Positions 1-64,000 of a DNA stretch of 64,000 nucleotides are shown here, one piece after another. The stretch is from Alviniconcha marisindica (Eukaryota; Mollusca; Gastropoda; Provannidae). Under the pieces are notes generated by a model, which saw only the letters and a program-made list of their open reading frames with translations, did not search any database and was not told the DNA's origin. Position 1 is the first letter of the stretch. The number at the start of each line of letters is the position of its first letter. Where the stretch lies: positions 494,501 through 558,500 of the forward strand of contig JABMCL010000977.1 of assembly GCA_018857735.1 (NCBI GenBank), read 5' to 3'. The position numbers were made by a program, and so were the translations under genes.

Positions 1-10
1 AAATTTACAG

Positions 11-62539
<62,529 letters not shown>

Positions 62540-62826
62540 TGACAGGGTCTGTCCCTCTGGCCGTAGGGACCCATGTGTCTGGTCGATCATTGCTGTGGGT
62601 GTGATTGCGTAAAGGGGGTTAGGGTGGATGTGTATGTGCTTGCGTGTGCTTGTTCTTTCTTGCGTTGGTTTCTTTTGGGGGCAAAGAAATTGCTTTGGCA
62701 GTTCTCGTTTCAGTTTGGGTGTGCACAGTTTTGCAAAAGCTGATCCTGGATGTTTTTGCAGCTAATCATTCAATTGTGGATTGTAACATGAAGTTTGTGT
62801 GTGTGTGTGGGTGTGAGTGTGTGAGT

Positions 62827-62885
<59 letters not shown>

Positions 62886-63717
62886 ATGCATGCATGTGTA
62901 TGTTTTTGCTCAGTTGGTTGGTTAGTTGGGGCTTTTTTTGTTTATGTTTTTTGTATGGTTGTTGTTGAAAGCAAAGCATGATGGAAATTTCTCTGAAAGA
63001 AGAGTGACTCAACGTAACCCTCAGAAAGGTTGGCTTGTATGGCTATTGTTATTTCTGAACTGAAAGTGTCAGTACATGTCTGCATCAGAGTGCAGTGTGC
63101 AGTAATGAATTAAGCTACCTTGAAACACACCTAACTATGCCTGAACTTTTGTTTATTTGTTATGAACGACAGTGTTTACACCACATATTCCACTACATAG
63201 TTGTAGCATTGTTGTACCACATCACTGCAGGCAGCTCATTCATCGATTTGAGTTAGGGTTCACAACCCCAGTTGTGCCTAAAACTCCGTTACATTTTCCA
63301 GGTCCATTCATCTCATCAGTATTGTACAAAACCCTTCAGTGGAAAAACTTACAAACATTTCAGATGCTTTTTGTGTCCCGTTGTAGCTTTAAAAATCACT
63401 AAGGGATAATGCCTCTATCTAAAGTACAAACACTCCTCTTCAGCAAAAAAAAAAAAAAAAAAAAGAGGGTGGGGTGGGAAACAAGTTCTTTCCTTATTGT
63501 AGTATGTAATGCAGACATGATGATCACACTTTCTGTTTCTTCTTTAAACAAATCTGAAACATACATATCACAGTCTTGATCAGATAATGTGAAGCAAGCA
63601 AGACCTCTCCATAAGTATGGCATTGTTCTTTGTCATAAATCTGGCAGAGTTTTGTTTTGGAGTTGTTGTTGGAGTTTGAGTTTTTGTTTTGTTCTGTTTT
63701 TTTTGGGGGGGAGGGGC

Positions 63718-63758
<41 letters not shown>

Positions 63759-64000
63759 GTGTGTGTGTGTTACAAGTATGGTTTATTTTTGATCGAAGCA
63801 ACAGGCGTTCATGATCACTCATTTTGATTAGTGTTTATTGTTGGATTTTTAAACCACTAACGGCTAGCTCATGCATCATTGCTTGGCAGAAAACTGCTCA
63901 TTACCATTCATATCTGACTGGCTGCTATGTGCAAAACACGTACTCAGTTAACAACAATGTGCAACAGCCATTTTATTGTGTTGGTATGGGATGAGCATGA
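62540..64000 (+). other. TRIP11: 3' UTR and downstream flank of TRIP11
   Basis: No AATAAA or ATTAAA is seen to the window end, so the cleavage site may use a variant signal or lie beyond it. The segment holds (GT)n at 62829-62881, an A run at 63447-63464 and (GT)n at 63717-63770. No further gene was recognised. Confidence 0.5.

Noticed and set aside
62540..64000. A second gene downstream of TRIP11
   Set aside because: Frames are short and tied to GT repeats; no domain, start context or splice pairs were found.

Overview
The window looks like nuclear DNA from an invertebrate animal, most likely a mollusc and probably a gastropod. The grounds are long introns with GT...AG borders, a very high density of (GT)n, (CT)n, (GA)n, poly-C/poly-G and minisatellite arrays, tRNA-derived SINE-like and MITE-like elements, and recurrent short dispersed repeats of a kind I associate with molluscan introns. 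The taxon is an inference; no sequence here names it.

I can support one protein-coding gene, on the + strand: the orthologue of vertebrate TRIP11 (GMAP-210, thyroid receptor-interacting protein 11), a long coiled-coil golgin that tethers transport vesicles at the cis-Golgi. Twenty coding exons lie between 11 and 62539. All 19 junctions are phase-consistent and the spliced exons give 6,501 coding nucleotides (2,166 residues plus stop). The N-terminal exons, including the expected membrane-curvature-sensing ALPS motif, lie upstream of the window. The C-terminal end is complete: giant coiled-coil exon (39769-43251), Arf-binding GRAB domain (57641-58966), and a conserved tail ending at the TGA at 62537-62539.

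Layout: 1-185 first visible exon; 186-14132 an intron with three large tandem arrays and dispersed repeats; 14133-28337 exons w2-w4 separated by repeat-rich introns; 28736-38788 exons w5-w11, several with a minisatellite abutting the acceptor; 39769-43251 giant exon; 44095-46891 exons w13-w16; 46892-57640 a 10.7-kb intron holding a SINE, a piggyBac-like MITE and several tandem arrays; 57641-62539 the GRAB and tail exons; 62540-64000 3' UTR/flank with no canonical AATAAA seen.

The unusual signals are structural. A 35-bp minisatellite carries about thirty near-copies of the acceptor of exon w7. A 60-bp array carries donor-like sites just before exon w6. Two MITEs of different superfamilies each have a tandemly amplified left end. 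Complementary GA and CT tracts flank exon w19. No other gene, RNA gene, CRISPR array or operon was found.
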